From the NCBI GenBank assembly GCA_944321965.1, contig CALUNH010000022.1:1-33554 (forward strand): a stretch of DNA of 33,554 nucleotides, given 5' to 3'. The notes below the pieces were generated by a model. That model did not search any database, was not told where the DNA came from, and worked only from the letters and a program-made list of their open reading frames with translations. Positions 32,497-33,554 of the stretch are shown in pieces. Each line of letters opens with the position of its first letter. Position 1 is the first letter of the stretch. The stretch is from an uncultured Alistipes sp. (GTDB lineage Bacteria > Bacteroidota > Bacteroidia > Bacteroidales > Rikenellaceae). The position numbers were made by a program, and so were the translations under genes.

Positions 32497-33267
32497 TTAC
32501 CTGCGGATGACGGTTCCGATGCCGTTGTCCAGGTGGGCGGAACTGCGGATCGTGACGCTCCGCACGCCCTGCTCGACGGCCTTCAGTGCGTTTTCGATCT
32601 TGGGAATCATTCCCTTGCTGACCGTCCCGTCGGACTTGAGCGGGGCGTAGCTTGCAGCCGTGATCTCGGGGATCACCGACGCTTCGTCCTCGGGATCGCG
32701 CAATACGCCGGCCTTCTCGAAGCAGAAGACCAGATCGGTGGGGGCGACGGCTGCGACGCCGAGCGCCACGGCCGAAGCGACGCTGTCGGCGTTGCAGTTG
32801 AGCAGCGTGCCGTGGCCGTCGTGCATGATGGCCGAGAAGACGGGCACCAGCCCGCCTTCCAGCAGCCGCGCGAGCAACTCCGCATCGACGCGGTCGATGT
32901 CGCCGACAAATCCGTAGTCGATCGGCTGCGGTGCCCTTCGGTGTGCGGTGACGGCATTTCCGTCGGCCCCGGACAACCCGATGGCGTTGCAGCCGACAGC
33001 CTGCAGCCCGGCGACGACCTGTTTGTTGACGAGCCCGGCGTAGACCATCGTCACGACGTCGAGAGTCCCCTTGTCGGTGATCCTCCGGCCGTCGACCATC
33101 TGAACCTTGAGTTCGAGGCGTTCAGCGAGCCGCGTGGCGAGTTTTCCGCCTCCGTGGACGAGGATCTTGGGGCCCTCGACCGCGGCGAACTCCGCGAGGA
33201 AGGCCTTCAGGGCTTCGGGATTGTCGATGACGTTTCCGCCGATCTTCATTACCGTGATCTTTTCCAT
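32497..33267 (-). CDS. argB: Acylglutamate kinase ArgB
   Basis: Phosphorylates N-acetyl- (or N-succinyl-) glutamate. The amino acid kinase fold is seen in ITVMKIGGNVID, the glycine loop ILVHGGGKLATRLAERL, GLSGADGNAVTA, NCNADSVASAVAL and the C-terminal KSDGTVSKGMIPKIENAL. The 256-aa length suits the short bacterial enzyme. Two tandem ATGs (33270, 33267) overlap the argF' stop TGA (33269-33267); either could be used, and coupling is expected in both cases. It is part of the argF'-argB-argE-argH operon. Confidence 0.96.
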   Translation of the reverse strand: MEKITVMKIGGNVIDNPEALKAFLAEFAAVEGPKILVHGGGKLATRLAERLELKVQMVDGRRITDKGTLDVVTMVYAGLVNKQVVAGLQAVGCNAIGLSGADGNAVTAHRRAPQPIDYGFVGDIDRVDAELLARLLEGGLVPVFSAIMHDGHGTLLNCNADSVASAVALGVAAVAPTDLVFCFEKAGVLRDPEDEASVIPEITAASYAPLKSDGTVSKGMIPKIENALKAVEQGVRSVTIRSSAHLDNGIGTVIRR

Positions 33268-33554
33268 CATTCCAGTCCTTCCAGCAAGCGTTTGAGTACG
33301 ACCTGAGCCGCGATTTCGCGGTTGGCGGCCTCGGGGATCACCAGCGAGCGGGGCGATTCGATCACCTCGTCCGTGACGATCATGTTGCGCCGCACGGGCA
33401 GACAGTGCATGAACCAGGCGTTGTTCGTCAGCGCCATCTTTTCCGCGTCGACCGTCCATGCGCGGTCGCGTGAGAGTACCTTTCCGTAGTTGGGATCGGT
33501 GTAGGCGGCCCAGTTCTTGGCGTAGACGAAATCGGCGCCTTCGAGGGCCTTGCG
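33267..33554 (-). CDS. argF': N-acyl-L-ornithine carbamoyltransferase, C-terminal part (5' end outside window)
   Basis: About 95 residues are visible, in frame to the window edge. The pattern GADFVYAKNWAAY, then WFMHCLPVRRNMIVTDEVIE and IPEAANREIAAQVVLKRLLE, fits the acetyl-/succinylornithine transcarbamylase group (AOTC/SOTC) better than OTC, where the HCLP loop is usually followed by different residues. The partner is carbamoyl phosphate; the product would be N-acyl-citrulline. The residue that separates acetyl from succinyl specificity lies upstream and is not in the window, so the donor cannot be assigned. The stop overlaps the argB start. Confidence 0.85.
   Translation of the reverse strand, partial: RKALEGADFVYAKNWAAYTDPNYGKVLSRDRAWTVDAEKMALTNNAWFMHCLPVRRNMIVTDEVIESPRSLVIPEAANREIAAQVVLKRLLEGLE

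Noticed and set aside
1-33554. CRISPR arrays, tRNA genes, insertion sequences, attachment sites
   Set aside because: No regularly spaced repeats of 24-40 bp, no cloverleaf with GGTTCRA motifs, and no transposase or integrase frames were seen by eye.

Overview
This window looks like a chromosomal backbone segment from a GC-rich Bacteroidota, most likely an Alistipes-like Rikenellaceae member (inference). The reasons are TAnnTTTG -7 promoter boxes instead of sigma70 -10 boxes, weak Shine-Dalgarno sites, and families typical of the phylum: GldE, DUF4270, DUF4837, DUF3098, a short GT5 glycogen synthase and FucP-type MFS. The arginine cluster uses an AOTC/SOTC-type carbamoyltransferase. I see no phage, insertion sequence, CRISPR array, tRNA or rRNA.

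Layout. 1-5.4 kb (+): ftsQ 3' end, ftsA, ftsZ, gldE and a 4'-phosphopantetheinyl transferase. 5.4-5.9 kb: an AT-rich gap with a consensus promoter, a 25-codon ORF and a strong hairpin. 5.9-9.4 kb (-): topA and a secreted C1B-type cysteine peptidase. 9.5-18.3 kb (-): yfhO, ftsX, DUF3098, uppP, truB, queA, a short glycogen synthase and a DUF4270 lipoprotein, mostly overlapping or tightly spaced. 18.4-20.8 kb (+): a polyprenyl diphosphate synthase and a sugar MFS permease. 21.0-21.4 kb (-): rplS, with a long leader carrying three C9 tracts (G9 in the mRNA). 21.8-24.3 kb (+): surE and a NarL-type histidine kinase/response regulator pair. 24.4-26.9 kb (-): cardiolipin synthase and a DUF4837 lipoprotein. 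27.0-28.3 kb (+): a polysaccharide deacetylase and efp. 28.3-29.4 kb (-): a surface-type lipoprotein. 29.5-29.7 kb (-): a structured non-coding RNA resembling Bacteroidales-1/6S RNA. 29.9-33.55 kb (-): a decayed ribB 3' end after argH, argE, argB and a partial argF'.

The genes are mostly housekeeping. They cover division (FtsQ/A/Z, FtsX), envelope lipid and undecaprenyl metabolism (polyprenyl synthase, UppP, Cls), RNA modification (TruB, QueA), translation (L19, EF-P), DNA topology (TopA) and arginine synthesis. The most interesting material is intergenic: the ncRNA with two competing CCCACG segments, the small promoter-sORF-hairpin unit, the ribB remnant fused behind argH, a duplicated start region before the phosphopantetheinyl transferase, C9 tracts and short tandem repeats in several spacers, and promoters so close to start codons that the mRNAs may be leaderless. 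No defence or mobile system is present. I did not find a multi-gene system that looks new.
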